This document shows, piece after piece, positions 52,181 to 61,169 of a DNA stretch of 64,000 bases (the stretch's first letter is position 1; every line of letters starts with the position of its first letter). A program made the position numbers and the translations under genes. Location: NCBI GenBank assembly GCA_963805915.1, contig CAWDWD010000007.1, positions 186,001-250,000 on the forward strand, in the 5' to 3' direction. The DNA comes from JAEULH01 sp963805915 (lineage in GTDB: Bacteria; Pseudomonadota; Alphaproteobacteria; Rhodospirillales; Defluviicoccaceae). The notes under the pieces were generated by a model, which ran no database searches, was not told where the DNA came from, and saw only the letters and a list, made by a program, of their open reading frames with translations.

Positions 52181-53116
52181 TTATAAGGATTTGTCGTTGA
52201 ATGTATCGCAGGCATTGATATCGCCGGACTCAAGCCCGCGCTTGAACCAGGCGACGCGCTGCCGCGATGAGCCGTGGGTGAAGGCGTCGGGGACGACATA
52301 GCCCTGGGACCGGCGCTGGATACGGTCATCGCCGATCGCGCCGGCGGCGTTGATGCCTTCTTCGAGGTCACCGGACTCGAGTATCTCGCGGGCCGTTTGC
52401 GCCCTATTGCCCCAGACCCCGGCGTAGCAATCCGCCTGGAGCTCGGTCATGACCGACAAGCGGTTGGCGTCGCTCTTGCTTACTCGTCCGCGCAGGTCCT
52501 CGACCTGAGCGGCGATGCCGAGCAGGTTCTGGACGTGATGACCGATCTCGTGGGCGATGACATAGGCCTGGGCAAAGTCGCCGGGGGCGCCGAAGCGATT
52601 GCGCAAGTCGTCGAAAAAAGCGAAGTCGAGATAGACCTTCTGGTCCGCCGGGCAATAGAAGGGGCCGACGGAGGCGTCGGCGCGGCCGCACGCCGAGGCG
52701 ACCATGCCCGAGAACAAGACCATGGTCGGTTCCTGATAGGTCTGGCCCATCTGGCGAAAAATGTCGTGCCAGGTTTCTTCCGTGTCGCCGAGTACGACCG
52801 CGACGAACTCCTTCATATCCGCCTCGGCCGGAGACTCCGGCTGATCCGGCGCTGTCTCGTCCGGCGTCGGTCGCGGGACGTAGCCGGATGGCGTTTGCCC
52901 CCCGCCAAAACCCCCGCGGTCGCTGCTCTCCTGAAACAGCATGGTCGGATCGAAGCCGAAGATCAAACCGACGAGCAGCAGAATGATCAGCCCGATGCCG
53001 CCAATTCCGCCGGTCCGCCGCACCGACATCCGTCCGCCGCGCGGCATCCCAAAGCCGCCGCCCGCGCCCCGGCGATCCTCGATGTTCTCGCTGCGTCTGC
53101 CGCCGCGCCACAACAT
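52181..53116 (-). CDS. neutral zinc metallopeptidase (YpfJ family)
   Basis: This 311-residue membrane-anchored protein has a Gly-rich N-terminus, one membrane helix (GIGLIILLLVGLIFGF, near 40), then the YpfJ domain. The zinc motif is AYVIAHEIGHHVQNLLG (HExxH near 190), with VMTELQADCYAGVWG after it providing the third ligand (Glu). Other family blocks are GRADASVGPFYCPADQKVYLDFAFF and PDAFTHGSSRQRVAWFKRG. Function in bacteria is not established. The ComB-like gene lies upstream, about 107 bases away, on the same strand. Confidence 0.92.
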   Translation of the reverse strand: MLWRGGRRSENIEDRRGAGGGFGMPRGGRMSVRRTGGIGGIGLIILLLVGLIFGFDPTMLFQESSDRGGFGGGQTPSGYVPRPTPDETAPDQPESPAEADMKEFVAVVLGDTEETWHDIFRQMGQTYQEPTMVLFSGMVASACGRADASVGPFYCPADQKVYLDFAFFDDLRNRFGAPGDFAQAYVIAHEIGHHVQNLLGIAAQVEDLRGRVSKSDANRLSVMTELQADCYAGVWGNRAQTAREILESGDLEEGINAAGAIGDDRIQRRSQGYVVPDAFTHGSSRQRVAWFKRGLESGDINACDTFNDKSL

Positions 53117-53223
53117 GATCGTGATCCTTTCGCGCCAGGCTGCGCTCCCAAACCGATCTTGTGGACACCATGGCGCAAACGCGGCTTTGCGGCAACCGCG
53201 CTTGAAGGAGATCAGGAAGGGGA

Positions 53224-53928
53224 TCAGCCGCCCAGGCCGGCTGGGACACGGACCGCCTCGACGCCGTCGGCGACACGGCGCGCCCGCAGGGCAAAATCAA
53301 ACACGTCGCGCTGCAGGCACAAGATCGGGTCCTCCCTGGGCAGATAGGCCTTGTCGCCGCGGAGGAACTTCTGCGCGGTCTCGTGGGCGACGATCTCGGC
53401 GAGCGCGGCGAGGTGGTCATAGCCGCCGCCGGTGAGCAGGGCCTCGATGTAGTCGCCGCAGCGTTCGTCCTCGGGCGCCGGCGCGGTTGAGCGAATGCCC
53501 ATGGCGACGATACTGACCAGGTCGGGCGCAAGGGCGCGGACGGCCGCAGCGCTCGCTCGCGCGGTCATGTAGGAGGCGAGAAACACCGCCTCGCAGTGGG
53601 CCAACGCGGCGAGCGCGCCGGTCACGCCCGAGGTCGTGCGGTGGATCACCGTTCGCCCCGCGAACATCGCCCGACCGCCCATCATGATCAGGTAGGGCGA
53701 GTTGGTCAGGTCGAAGCCGTCGAGCGGCTTTTCGTTGTGTTCGCCGACAAGAACGGCCTGATCCTTCCAGGCGAGGCAGCGCGCGATATCGCCTTCGAGC
53801 AGGACTCGATCGGCGCCGGCCGCATACATCAGGGGCTCGCAGGTAAACGCGCGAAACACGTCGATCACCACGGCCACGCCCCGCGCCTCGCGCGCCCCTT
53901 CCGCCAACGACAGTCTTCTGATTTGCAT
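53224..53928 (-). CDS. 2-phosphosulfolactate phosphatase (ComB) family protein
   Basis: This 234-residue protein matches the ComB fold: AVVIDVFRAFTCEPLMYAAGADRV at the N-terminus, VGEHNEKPLDGFDLTNSPYLI, HRTTSGVTGALAAL (active-site region) and CGDYIEALL. In methanogens ComB takes part in coenzyme M synthesis; in bacteria without coenzyme M the role is unclear, possibly another 2-hydroxyacid phosphate. The ATG at 53928 was chosen over a TTG at 53937. It is divergent from crcB. Confidence 0.85.
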   Translation of the reverse strand: MQIRRLSLAEGAREARGVAVVIDVFRAFTCEPLMYAAGADRVLLEGDIARCLAWKDQAVLVGEHNEKPLDGFDLTNSPYLIMMGGRAMFAGRTVIHRTTSGVTGALAALAHCEAVFLASYMTARASAAAVRALAPDLVSIVAMGIRSTAPAPEDERCGDYIEALLTGGGYDHLAALAEIVAHETAQKFLRGDKAYLPREDPILCLQRDVFDFALRARRVADGVEAVRVPAGLGG

Positions 53929-54063
53929 TGTTCGCAATCTCCCCGCGACGATCCGGCGGAGATCTTAACCGCCGTTGGCCACCGCGGCAGCTATTCCCTG
54001 GGCCGCGCGCGCGGCCGCGCAAGGTGCTTGCCGCCGGCGTTCGCGCCGGTATGATCGCGGGCC

Positions 54064-54466
54064 ATGGAGCGCTCGACGCTGATCATCCCGCTGTGGGTCG
54101 CGGCCGGCGCTGCCATTGGCGGAGTGGGGCGATACTGGTGTTCGGGGTGGGTCGCCAACGCCTTCGGCGAGACCTTTCCGTGGGGAACGCTGTGCGTCAA
54201 TGTTCTCGGCTCGGCCCTGATCGGCTTTGTCTTCGTCGTCAGCGGGCCCGACGGCCGGGTGCTGATGGACAGCGCCCATCGTCAGTTCATCATGACCGGA
54301 GTGTTCGGCGGCTTTACCACGTTTTCGTCGTTCAGCCTGCAGACCCTGACGCTGCTTCAGGACGGCGAGCGGCTGTATGCGCTCGGCAATGTCGCGCTCT
54401 CGGTCGGGCTGTGTCTTGTTCGGCGTCTGGCTTGGCGCCGCACTTGGCGGGGTGGTCAACCGGTGA
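54064..54466 (+). CDS. crcB: fluoride exporter CrcB (Fluc), frame broken at 54416-54417
   Basis: CrcB forms a dual-topology dimer that exports fluoride. Motifs are AGAAIGGVGRYWCSGWV, FPWGTLCVNVLGSALIGF (conserved Asn) and TGVFGGFTTFSSFSLQTL (the Phe-box and Na+ site). As read, the frame runs to 54483 with a strange end (RRLAWRRTWRGG). Removing one T at 54416-54417 gives the normal last helix LFGVWLGAALGGVVNR with a stop at 54464-54466, leaving 13 bases before the next ATG. This corrected end is used here and gives 133-134 residues. No fluoride riboswitch could be recognised upstream. Confidence 0.9.
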
Positions 54467-54479
54467 GGAAGCCCACGCA

Positions 54480-54821
54480 ATGATGATTCCCGAAGAGGCC
54501 AAGCTGTTGCGGGTGTTTTTCGGCGAGGACGATCGCGCCAACGGCAAGCCGCTCTACGAGGCCCTCGTCCTGCTCGCGCGCGAGCGCGGGCTGGCCGGGG
54601 CCACGATCTTGCGCGGGCCGATGGGTTATGGCCATGCCAGTCGCCTGCATACGGCGAAGATCCTGCGCCTGTCGCAAGAACTGCCGATGGTCGCCGAGTT
54701 CGTCGACGCCGAAGACAAGATCCGCGACTTCATTGCCGCCGCTGAACCGCTGCTCGGCAGCGCGCTGGTGACATTGGAGGCGGCGCAGGTCATTCGTTAC
54801 GGTCCAGCGCCGGGCGACTGA
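54480..54821 (+). CDS. DUF190 domain-containing protein
   Basis: This 113-residue protein is of the DUF190/PII-like fold: AKLLRVFFGEDDRANGKPLYEALVLLARERGLAGATILRG-type start, GYGHASRLHTAKILRLS in the middle, PMVAEFVDAEDKIRDFI at the end. DUF190 genes are often found right after crcB, as here, and may modulate fluoride export, perhaps by ligand binding. The start ATG at 54480 has GAGGAAG about 8 bases upstream. Confidence 0.9.
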   Translation: MMIPEEAKLLRVFFGEDDRANGKPLYEALVLLARERGLAGATILRGPMGYGHASRLHTAKILRLSQELPMVAEFVDAEDKIRDFIAAAEPLLGSALVTLEAAQVIRYGPAPGD

Positions 54822-54823
54822 GC

Positions 54824-55705
54824 GTGGCCGACGAGGCGATGGTTGGACTGTCTCGCCGAGCGCTGCTGCGCCGTGGGCTTGCGCTGCTGGCGGCGTTGGC
54901 GCCGGTCATGACGCTCCCGCGCGGGGCCAGCGCGGCTCCGGCGGCGGAGTTGTGGCGGCGGTGGACGGCGCACGATCCGTCGTCGAGCCTGAGCATCGAT
55001 CATTCCACCTGGGATCGGTTGGTCGGAACCTATCGCGTCGCTGCCGCCGACGGCATCGCCCGGGTCGCCTACGCGCGGCTGAAAACACAAGATCGGCCGG
55101 CGCTCGACGGCTATCTCGCGGGCCTCTCCGAAATCCCGATCAGTGCCTACAACCGCGATCAGCAGCGCGCCTTTTGGTTCAATTTCTACAATGCGTTGAC
55201 GTTGAAGATTGTCGTCGATCATTACCCCGTGACCACGATTCGCGACATCGACATCTCGCCCGGCCTGTTTGCGTCCGGACCCTGGGGCAAGAAGCTGGTG
55301 ACCATCGAGGGCGAGCCGGTCAGTCTCGACGACATCGAGCATCGCATCCTTCGCCCGATCTGGACCGACCCGCGCACCCATTACGGCGTCAACTGCGCCT
55401 CGCTCGGCTGCCCGAACCTGCCGCCGGCGGCCTTCACCGCCGCCAATACGCAAAGCCTCCTCGACACCGGCGCGCGCGCCTACGTCAATCATCCGCGCGG
55501 CGCACGGGTCGAGCGTGACCGACTCACGGTTTCGAGCATCTACATCTGGTTCGAAGACGACTTCGGCGGCACCGACGCCGGCGTGATCGCGCACCTGCGT
55601 CGCCATGGCGACCCGCCGCTGGCGCGCGCGCTCGCGGGCATCGAACGCATCGCCGGCCACGCCTATGACTGGTCGCTCAACGATGCCGAACCGGCGCCGC
55701 GATAG
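54824..55705 (+). CDS. DUF547 domain-containing secreted protein
   Basis: This 293-residue protein has a signal region with a twin Arg-like start (LSRRALLRRGLALLAALAPVM) and a DUF547 domain: RDQQRAFWFNFYNALTLKIVVDHYPV, SPGLFASGPWGKKLVTIEGE, SLDDIEHRILRPIW, DPRTHYGVNCASLGCPNLP. The Cys and His residues in HYGVNCASLGC suggest a papain-like or transglutaminase-like active site, but function is not known. A GTG at 54824, only 2 bases after the DUF190 stop, opens the frame; it is probably co-transcribed with crcB. Confidence 0.88.
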   Translation: MADEAMVGLSRRALLRRGLALLAALAPVMTLPRGASAAPAAELWRRWTAHDPSSSLSIDHSTWDRLVGTYRVAAADGIARVAYARLKTQDRPALDGYLAGLSEIPISAYNRDQQRAFWFNFYNALTLKIVVDHYPVTTIRDIDISPGLFASGPWGKKLVTIEGEPVSLDDIEHRILRPIWTDPRTHYGVNCASLGCPNLPPAAFTAANTQSLLDTGARAYVNHPRGARVERDRLTVSSIYIWFEDDFGGTDAGVIAHLRRHGDPPLARALAGIERIAGHAYDWSLNDAEPAPR

Positions 55706-55714
55706 ATCAATGCG

Positions 55715-55820
55715 TCAGACCGGCCCCTGGCGCGCGCCCGAATGCTTCGCGCTCAGCACCGAGAAGTCGTGGTAGACGGCGGCGGCCTCGGCGCGGACGA
55801 AGTTGTATAGTGATATTATC
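55715..55820 (-). pseudogene. short coding-like remnant downstream of the TolC gene
   Basis: The minus strand encodes LYNFVRAEAAAVYHDFSVL then SAKHSGARQGPV, ending at 55715, with codon use like a real gene. No in-frame start is present; an ATG one frame away (MDNIT) would join it if one base near 55808 were removed. It is either a tiny gene with a sequence error or the tail of a lost gene. I recognise no family. Confidence 0.3.
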
Positions 55821-55956
55821 CATCAATAGCTTGCCCTGGACCTTTTGACCTGGCGGCGATGAAAGTGGCAGGGGCGAACTGTTTGTCGACCGGCAGGTGG
55901 CGAATCTTGGCGCCCGGCGCTCGTTTTGACACACCACGAGCGCCACGCTTCGCCCC

Positions 55957-57342
55957 TCACTTCAGCTCCGGCCCCGTTCCCCACCACTTGTCCTTGACGT
56001 TGCGATAATGCGTCTCGGGGCTGTAGTAGGGGACGTCGAGGCCGAGATCCCGAGCGGAAAGGCGGCCGATCGTGGCCAGGGTTTGGAAAGCGGCGACAGT
56101 GGCGTCGCGCCGGGCGCCGGTCAGGCTGAGTTGCGCATTCAGCACGCCTTGGCGGGCGACCAGCACGTCGTAGACCGTCCTCAACCCGGCCGATTGCTCG
56201 CGGGCGACACTGCCGGCGGCGAGCTCGGCGGCGTGGAGTTGCGAATCGAAAGAGACGGCGTTGGCGCGCGCGGTCTGCAACTGTTGCCACGCGCTCATGG
56301 CGTCTTGCCGCGCCTGACGGCGCTGAGCATCGGCTTCAAGCCGGCGCTGGCTGACCACGTCCTTGGCGGAGCGCACCTGAGAATCGAGCACGCCTGTATA
56401 GATCGGGACCGACATCAGCGCGAGAAGGCTTCCCCCGGTCGGCTCGGCGCTACCCTGAAGGTAGAACTCCGGCAGCTTCTGGCCGTGGGCCGCCTCGACG
56501 CCGTTGCGCGCGGCGCGTTCCGAGTAGTCCGCTGCGGTCACGGCCGGGCTCGCCTCCGCGGCGTCGAGCACCTGCCCCTCGGTTGCCGGCAGGCTCTTCG
56601 GCAGATTCGGGATTACCAGGGTGCCCGGCGCATGGCCGACGACCGCGCGGTACGTCTCGCGCGCCGCCGCGAGTTCGCCTTCCGCCTGAGTTCGTTGCGC
56701 GGTCGCGGCCGCGTAACTCGCCTCGGTCTGCGCCAGGTCGCTGTTGCGGATCTCGCCTAGCTTGAGGCGCCGCTGAGCCGTCTCGAGCTGACGCTTGAGC
56801 ACCTGCTGGTGGTCGATACTGAATTTCAGGTCATACTGCGCCTTGAGAGCATCGACGTAGGCTGTCGCCGCGCGCAGCAGCGTATCCTGCTCCACCGCAG
56901 CGACCCGCGCCCGATCGGCGCGCATCGTGTTCTTGGCTTGGCTGACCGTGTCCGAAAGCCCGAACTTGTAGAGCTGCTGCTTGACGTTGACGGACGCAAC
57001 CGCCGTAGGACCGCTGCTCGTAGACAGATTATGGGTGTTGTTCGTCCCGCCGACGGAGGTCGCCGTTGAGTTGAAGTCCGAATAGCCACCGCCGAGCGTG
57101 GCGCCCGCCTGCGGCCGCCATCCGGCCAGGGCCTGGGGAACCAGCTCGTCGGTATGGCGAAGTTCGGCTTGCGCCGCGAGCAGGGTTGGGTTGCTCGCGT
57201 AGGCGGCGGCCAGCGCCTCGTCCAGGCTTTCAGCGTGCCCCCCGGAGAGCACGCCGGTTGCGAGGACAACGCCGATCAGCAGCGCCCACGCCGAACGTCT
57301 TGCCGCGGAGGAAGGCTCGGGGCCCTTACCCGAATTCGCCAT
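55957..57342 (-). CDS. tolC: TolC-family outer membrane channel protein
   Basis: This 461-residue protein has a signal peptide (ALLIGVVLATGVLSGGHA) and two TolC repeats of paired helices and strands: SLDEALAAAYASNPTLLAAQAELRHTDE, NVKQQLYKFGLSDTVSQAKNT, then GHAPGTLVIP and LRTVYDVLVARQGVLNAQLSL in the second half. It forms a trimeric duct across the outer membrane and periplasm. It is the last main gene of the macA-macB operon, 24 bases after the permease, so it is probably the dedicated outlet for that exporter. Confidence 0.92.
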   Translation of the reverse strand: MANSGKGPEPSSAARRSAWALLIGVVLATGVLSGGHAESLDEALAAAYASNPTLLAAQAELRHTDELVPQALAGWRPQAGATLGGGYSDFNSTATSVGGTNNTHNLSTSSGPTAVASVNVKQQLYKFGLSDTVSQAKNTMRADRARVAAVEQDTLLRAATAYVDALKAQYDLKFSIDHQQVLKRQLETAQRRLKLGEIRNSDLAQTEASYAAATAQRTQAEGELAAARETYRAVVGHAPGTLVIPNLPKSLPATEGQVLDAAEASPAVTAADYSERAARNGVEAAHGQKLPEFYLQGSAEPTGGSLLALMSVPIYTGVLDSQVRSAKDVVSQRRLEADAQRRQARQDAMSAWQQLQTARANAVSFDSQLHAAELAAGSVAREQSAGLRTVYDVLVARQGVLNAQLSLTGARRDATVAAFQTLATIGRLSARDLGLDVPYYSPETHYRNVKDKWWGTGPELK

Positions 57343-57366
57343 GGTTAAGGTCCCGCCTACAGAGGG

Positions 57367-58593
57367 CTATTCCCGGCGCAGGGCTTCGATCGGATCGAGA
57401 GCCGCGGCCCTTCGAGCGGGATAGAAGCCGAAGACCATGCCGACGACGATGCTGAAGCCGACCGCGAGGGCCACCGCCGACGGGCTCACGATCCATGGCC
57501 AGCGCGCGATCGCGGCGATCGCGCCGGCGCCGGCGATCCCGATGATCAGCCCGATGATGCCCCCCATCACCGAAAGCGCGACCGCCTCGACCAAGAACTG
57601 AGTGAGAATATCGCGCCGTCTTGCGCCGATGGCGATGCGAATGCCGATCTCCCGCGTTCGTTCGACGACCGAAACGAGCATGATGTTCATAATCCCAATG
57701 CCGCCGACAAGCAACGACACCGACGCGATCGCGGCCACCAGCCAAGCCAGGGCGTTGGCGGACGCTTCCTTGATTTGCATGACCTCGGCAAGGTTCTTGA
57801 TCGAGAAATTGTCGTCGTGCCCCTGCGTGATCCTGTGGCGCTCGCGCAGGAGGGACTCGATTTCCCCCTGGACGGCGCCGACGTCGTCGCTATCGTCGGT
57901 CTTCACGAGAATCGTGTCGACGCTGTCGAGCTTGCCCGGGGACGCGCCAAGCACGCGCGTTCGCGCCGTGCGCAGCGGCGTGATGACAATATCGTCCTGG
58001 TCCTTGCCGGATGTCGTTTGCCCTTTCGGCGCAAGCACGCCAATCACCGTGAAGGGGATGCGTCGGATGCGCGCGGTCGCGCCGACGGGATCGTCGCCGC
58101 CGAACAAGGTCCGCGCGACCGTTTCGCCGAGGACGGCGACCTTGGCCGCGCCGGACTCCTCGTCCGAACTGAACGTGCGGCCATTGGTCACGTCCCAGTC
58201 GCGGGCGGCGAAATAGCCTTCGGTCACCCCGAACAGGGACGTTTCCCAGCTGGCGTCGCCGTGGACAACGTCCACCGTCGCGTGAACCACCGGCACCGCC
58301 TGCCGCACCCCGGAAATTTCCCTCTGGATCGCCTCGGCGTCGTCATCGGAAAGGGCGATCCCGCCGCCGCCGGGAAGCGCGTCGGGCGGCGGCGCCTGCC
58401 GATCGATAACCAGGAGGTTCGAGCCAAGGCTGCGGATCTGGTCGATGATCACCGCGCGCGCGCCCGATCCGATGGCCACGACCAGGATCACCGCGGCGAC
58501 GCCGATGACGATGCCGAGCATAGTCAGGACGCTGCGCATGAGATTGCCGCGCAGCGCCTGGATCGCGCTGATGACCGCGTCCGCGTATGTCAA
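57367..58593 (-). CDS. macB: MacB-type ABC transporter permease (FtsX-like)
   Basis: This 408-residue membrane protein has one N-terminal helix (LTMLGIVIGVAAVILVVAIG), a large periplasmic MacB core domain (about 45-270), and three C-terminal helices (IASVSLLVGGIGIMNIMLVSVVERTREIGIRIAIGA, FLVEAVALSVMGGIIGLIIG). It couples ATP use to periplasmic work, with MacA and TolC. E. coli MacB is one chain with ATPase and permease fused; here they are two genes. The start is a TTG in a TTGA overlap with the ATPase stop. Confidence 0.93.
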   Translation of the reverse strand: MTYADAVISAIQALRGNLMRSVLTMLGIVIGVAAVILVVAIGSGARAVIIDQIRSLGSNLLVIDRQAPPPDALPGGGGIALSDDDAEAIQREISGVRQAVPVVHATVDVVHGDASWETSLFGVTEGYFAARDWDVTNGRTFSSDEESGAAKVAVLGETVARTLFGGDDPVGATARIRRIPFTVIGVLAPKGQTTSGKDQDDIVITPLRTARTRVLGASPGKLDSVDTILVKTDDSDDVGAVQGEIESLLRERHRITQGHDDNFSIKNLAEVMQIKEASANALAWLVAAIASVSLLVGGIGIMNIMLVSVVERTREIGIRIAIGARRRDILTQFLVEAVALSVMGGIIGLIIGIAGAGAIAAIARWPWIVSPSAVALAVGFSIVVGMVFGFYPARRAAALDPIEALRRE

Positions 58594-59333
58594 GCCGCCC
58601 CCGCCACCGCCGGGCGTCCGGCCGGCGGTTCCGCCTGGATGATCGCGGGATCCTGACGCCTGTCCTCGACCAGCCGGCCGTCGCTAAGGAGCAGCACGCG
58701 GCCGGCGAACCGCGCCACGTTGGGGTCATGGGTCACCACGACAATGGTAATGCCGGTCCGGTTCAACCGCTGGAACAGCGCCATGATTCCCAGGCCGGCC
58801 TTGCTGTCGAGGGTTCCGGTCGGTTCATCGGCGAGAATGAGCGCGGGATCGCTGACAAGAGACCGCGCGATCGCGACCCGCTGCTGCTGACCGCCCGACA
58901 GTTGGCTCGGCAGATAATGACCGCGATCGCCGAGCCCGACCGCGGCGATGGCCCGCGTCGCCCGCTCCCGGCGAACGGCTGACTTCACGCCGGCGTAGAT
59001 CAAGGGCAGTTCGACGTTGCTTAGGGCGGTCGCCCGCGCCAGCAAGTTGAACGACTGAAAGCAAAAACCGATCTTGCTGTTGCGGAGATAGGCCAGATGG
59101 TCCGCGTCGAGCGAGCGGACCTCCATGCCGTCGAACCGGTAGCTGCCCTCGGTGGGCGTGTCGAGAAGGCCAATCTGGTTCATCAGCGTGGATTTGCCCG
59201 ACCCGGACGCCCCCATGACCGCGACAAACTCGCCATGATCGACGCGGATCGAGATATCGGCGAGCGCGACGACGCGCTCGTTGCCCATCTGGTAGGTCTT
59301 GGCGATCCGGTCGGTCAGAATCAGCGGATGCAT
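58590..59333 (-). CDS. MacB-type ABC transporter ATP-binding protein
   Basis: This 247-residue ATPase belongs to the LolD/MacB group. Walker A is GASGSGKST (near 43), Q-loop FCFQSFNLL, signature LSGGQQQRVAIARSL (near 143), Walker B ALILADEPTGTLDSKAG (near 163) and the H-loop VVVTHDPNVARFAG. It drives the permease encoded just downstream, whose start overlaps this stop. The C-terminal tail (RQDPAIIQAEPPAGRP) is extra. Confidence 0.95.
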   Translation of the reverse strand: MHPLILTDRIAKTYQMGNERVVALADISIRVDHGEFVAVMGASGSGKSTLMNQIGLLDTPTEGSYRFDGMEVRSLDADHLAYLRNSKIGFCFQSFNLLARATALSNVELPLIYAGVKSAVRRERATRAIAAVGLGDRGHYLPSQLSGGQQQRVAIARSLVSDPALILADEPTGTLDSKAGLGIMALFQRLNRTGITIVVVTHDPNVARFAGRVLLLSDGRLVEDRRQDPAIIQAEPPAGRPAVAGAA

Positions 59334-59350
59334 TTGCCTCTACCCGGCCC

Positions 59351-60769
59351 TCAAAACTTGAGCGGGCCCGCAGCGGCCTTGTCGCCCGGCGAGGCCAACG
59401 ATCCGACGATCACCTGATCGCCGGCGGCGAGGCCGCCATCAAGCACCTCCGTGTATATCCCGTCGGAAATCCCGGTATGAATTTCCTTCGCGCGCGGCCG
59501 GTCGTTCGGCCCGAGGATCCATACCCGCGACGTGGCCTTCGATAGCCCGCGCGCGGCGGCCTTGGCCTCGGCTCCGGCCTTCTCGGGCTCAAACCGCAAC
59601 GCCGCGTTCGGAACCTTGATGGCGGTGTCGCGGCGATCGGTGACGATTCGCACGTCGGCGGTCATTCCCGGCAGGAGGCGCAGGTCATCGTTGGCGACAG
59701 CGACAACAACGTCGTAGGCGACCAAGGTTTGCAGCGTCAGCGGCGCCTCGCGAATTTCCTCGACCGATCCCGAAAACATCTGGCCGGGAAACGCGTCGAC
59801 CGTGAACGTCACCGGCTGGCCGCGCTTGACGCGGCCGATGTCGGCCTCGTCGACATTGACGTGAAGCCGCATGTGGCGGAGGTCGCTGACGATGACGAAC
59901 GCGGGAACCGGTTGCGGACCCGCCGGCACGCTCTGCCCTAGGTCGATCTCGCGATCGAGGACCGTGCCGTCGATGGGCGAGCGGATTTGCGTATGGTCCA
60001 GGTTGACCTCGGCCTGGTGAAGCGCGTCCTCGCGCGCCGTCACCGTGGCTAAGGCGTTTTTCAGCTGGCCATCGGCGGCGGTGACGTCCGCTTCGGCCGA
60101 CGCAAGGGCGGCGCCGGCGGCGGCCTGGCGCGCCTTGGCCGCGGCGAGGCTGGCGTCGGTGGCCTGGGACGTGGTTGTGGCGTGCTCGGTATCGATGCGC
60201 GCCGCGTCGCCAGTCGCCATCAGCTGCCGCGTGCGCTTCAGGTCGCGGCTGGCGTCCGCCTGCTGAAGCTCCGCGTTCTTCAGGTCGGCGTCCGCGCCAT
60301 CCTGGCCGTCGCGCGCGTTCTCGACGCCCCGCTTCGCGCGATCGAGCTGGCCCTGGGCCGTTTCCACCGTCGCGTGGGCGATGTCGAGATCGGCCCGCGC
60401 GGCGGCGACGCTCGCCTGCATCGCCTCCGGGTCCAAACGGGCGAGGATGTCGCCGGCATGAACCTGATCGTTGTAATCGGCGTCCACCTCGATGACACGG
60501 CCCGGCACCTGCGCCGCCACGGGAACCGTGAGCGCGGCTTTCAGCGATCCGGTTGCGCTCGCCGTGCTCACGATCGGGCCGGTTTCGACGGCGGCCAGCC
60601 GGTAGTTGATTTCCGACGTGGACCGTCCGCCGAGGAGGTACACCAGCCCGGCGATGGCCGCCGCCAGCGCGACCGCGATGGCGATCTTGCCGCTCCGCCC
60701 CAACTTCGCCCACTGTCTCGCCCATGGTCCGAGCGTCCGAAGGAACGAGCGGGGCTGCCCATTCCCCAT
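59351..60769 (-). CDS. macA: periplasmic adaptor subunit (MacA/HlyD family)
   Basis: This protein of about 472 residues has one membrane anchor (IAIAVALAAAIAGLVYLLGG), a lipoyl half-motif (VPVAAQVPGRVIEVDADYNDQVHAGDILARLDP), a very long helical hairpin (about 120-265, Ala/Asp-rich), the second lipoyl half (RSPIDGTVLDREIDLGQSV), then beta-barrel and membrane-proximal domains. It links MacB to TolC in the periplasm. The frame opens at a TTG at 60937; the ATG at 60769 is preferred because the upstream part is unlike the family, but neither has a good Shine-Dalgarno. The helical hairpin is longer than in E. coli MacA. Confidence 0.9.
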   Translation of the reverse strand: MGNGQPRSFLRTLGPWARQWAKLGRSGKIAIAVALAAAIAGLVYLLGGRSTSEINYRLAAVETGPIVSTASATGSLKAALTVPVAAQVPGRVIEVDADYNDQVHAGDILARLDPEAMQASVAAARADLDIAHATVETAQGQLDRAKRGVENARDGQDGADADLKNAELQQADASRDLKRTRQLMATGDAARIDTEHATTTSQATDASLAAAKARQAAAGAALASAEADVTAADGQLKNALATVTAREDALHQAEVNLDHTQIRSPIDGTVLDREIDLGQSVPAGPQPVPAFVIVSDLRHMRLHVNVDEADIGRVKRGQPVTFTVDAFPGQMFSGSVEEIREAPLTLQTLVAYDVVVAVANDDLRLLPGMTADVRIVTDRRDTAIKVPNAALRFEPEKAGAEAKAAARGLSKATSRVWILGPNDRPRAKEIHTGISDGIYTEVLDGGLAAGDQVIVGSLASPGDKAAAGPLKF

Positions 60770-61169
60770 GTCCGAGGTGCCTGGCGCCGAGATGTTCTCG
60801 GACGCATCCCCGGCCGGCCCGTCTCCTCGGCCGGTGCCCCTACGCAAAACCGTCAATTGAGTCAGAGCCTCCCGCAAGAAAGCCGCATCGGGCCACCCTC
60901 CGGCGGCATACCCGGTGGGCGGCGGCCAGAGCGACAATGCCTCGCGTTCGAGGCCAGCGTCCCGCGAGCCGGCTGTTCATCGAACGATTGTAGCCAACTT
61001 ATCGCGTGAGCGACACGAATGGCATCTTAAGAAAACGTAATATTCAATCGCTCGTCTGGGCAGCTTCCCACGCCGCCAGACCGCGGGCCGAGTACTGGCG
61101 GAAGCGAATGTTGGCAACGGCGGGGCGTTGTGTATGATGCCGTGCCATTCCGGCTGCACGCGAGGTGGC

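Noticed and set aside
54467..54483. Uncorrected C-terminus of CrcB ending at 54483
   Set aside because: It gives a charged Arg-rich end instead of the last membrane helix and overlaps the DUF190 start; the other frame gives a normal end.
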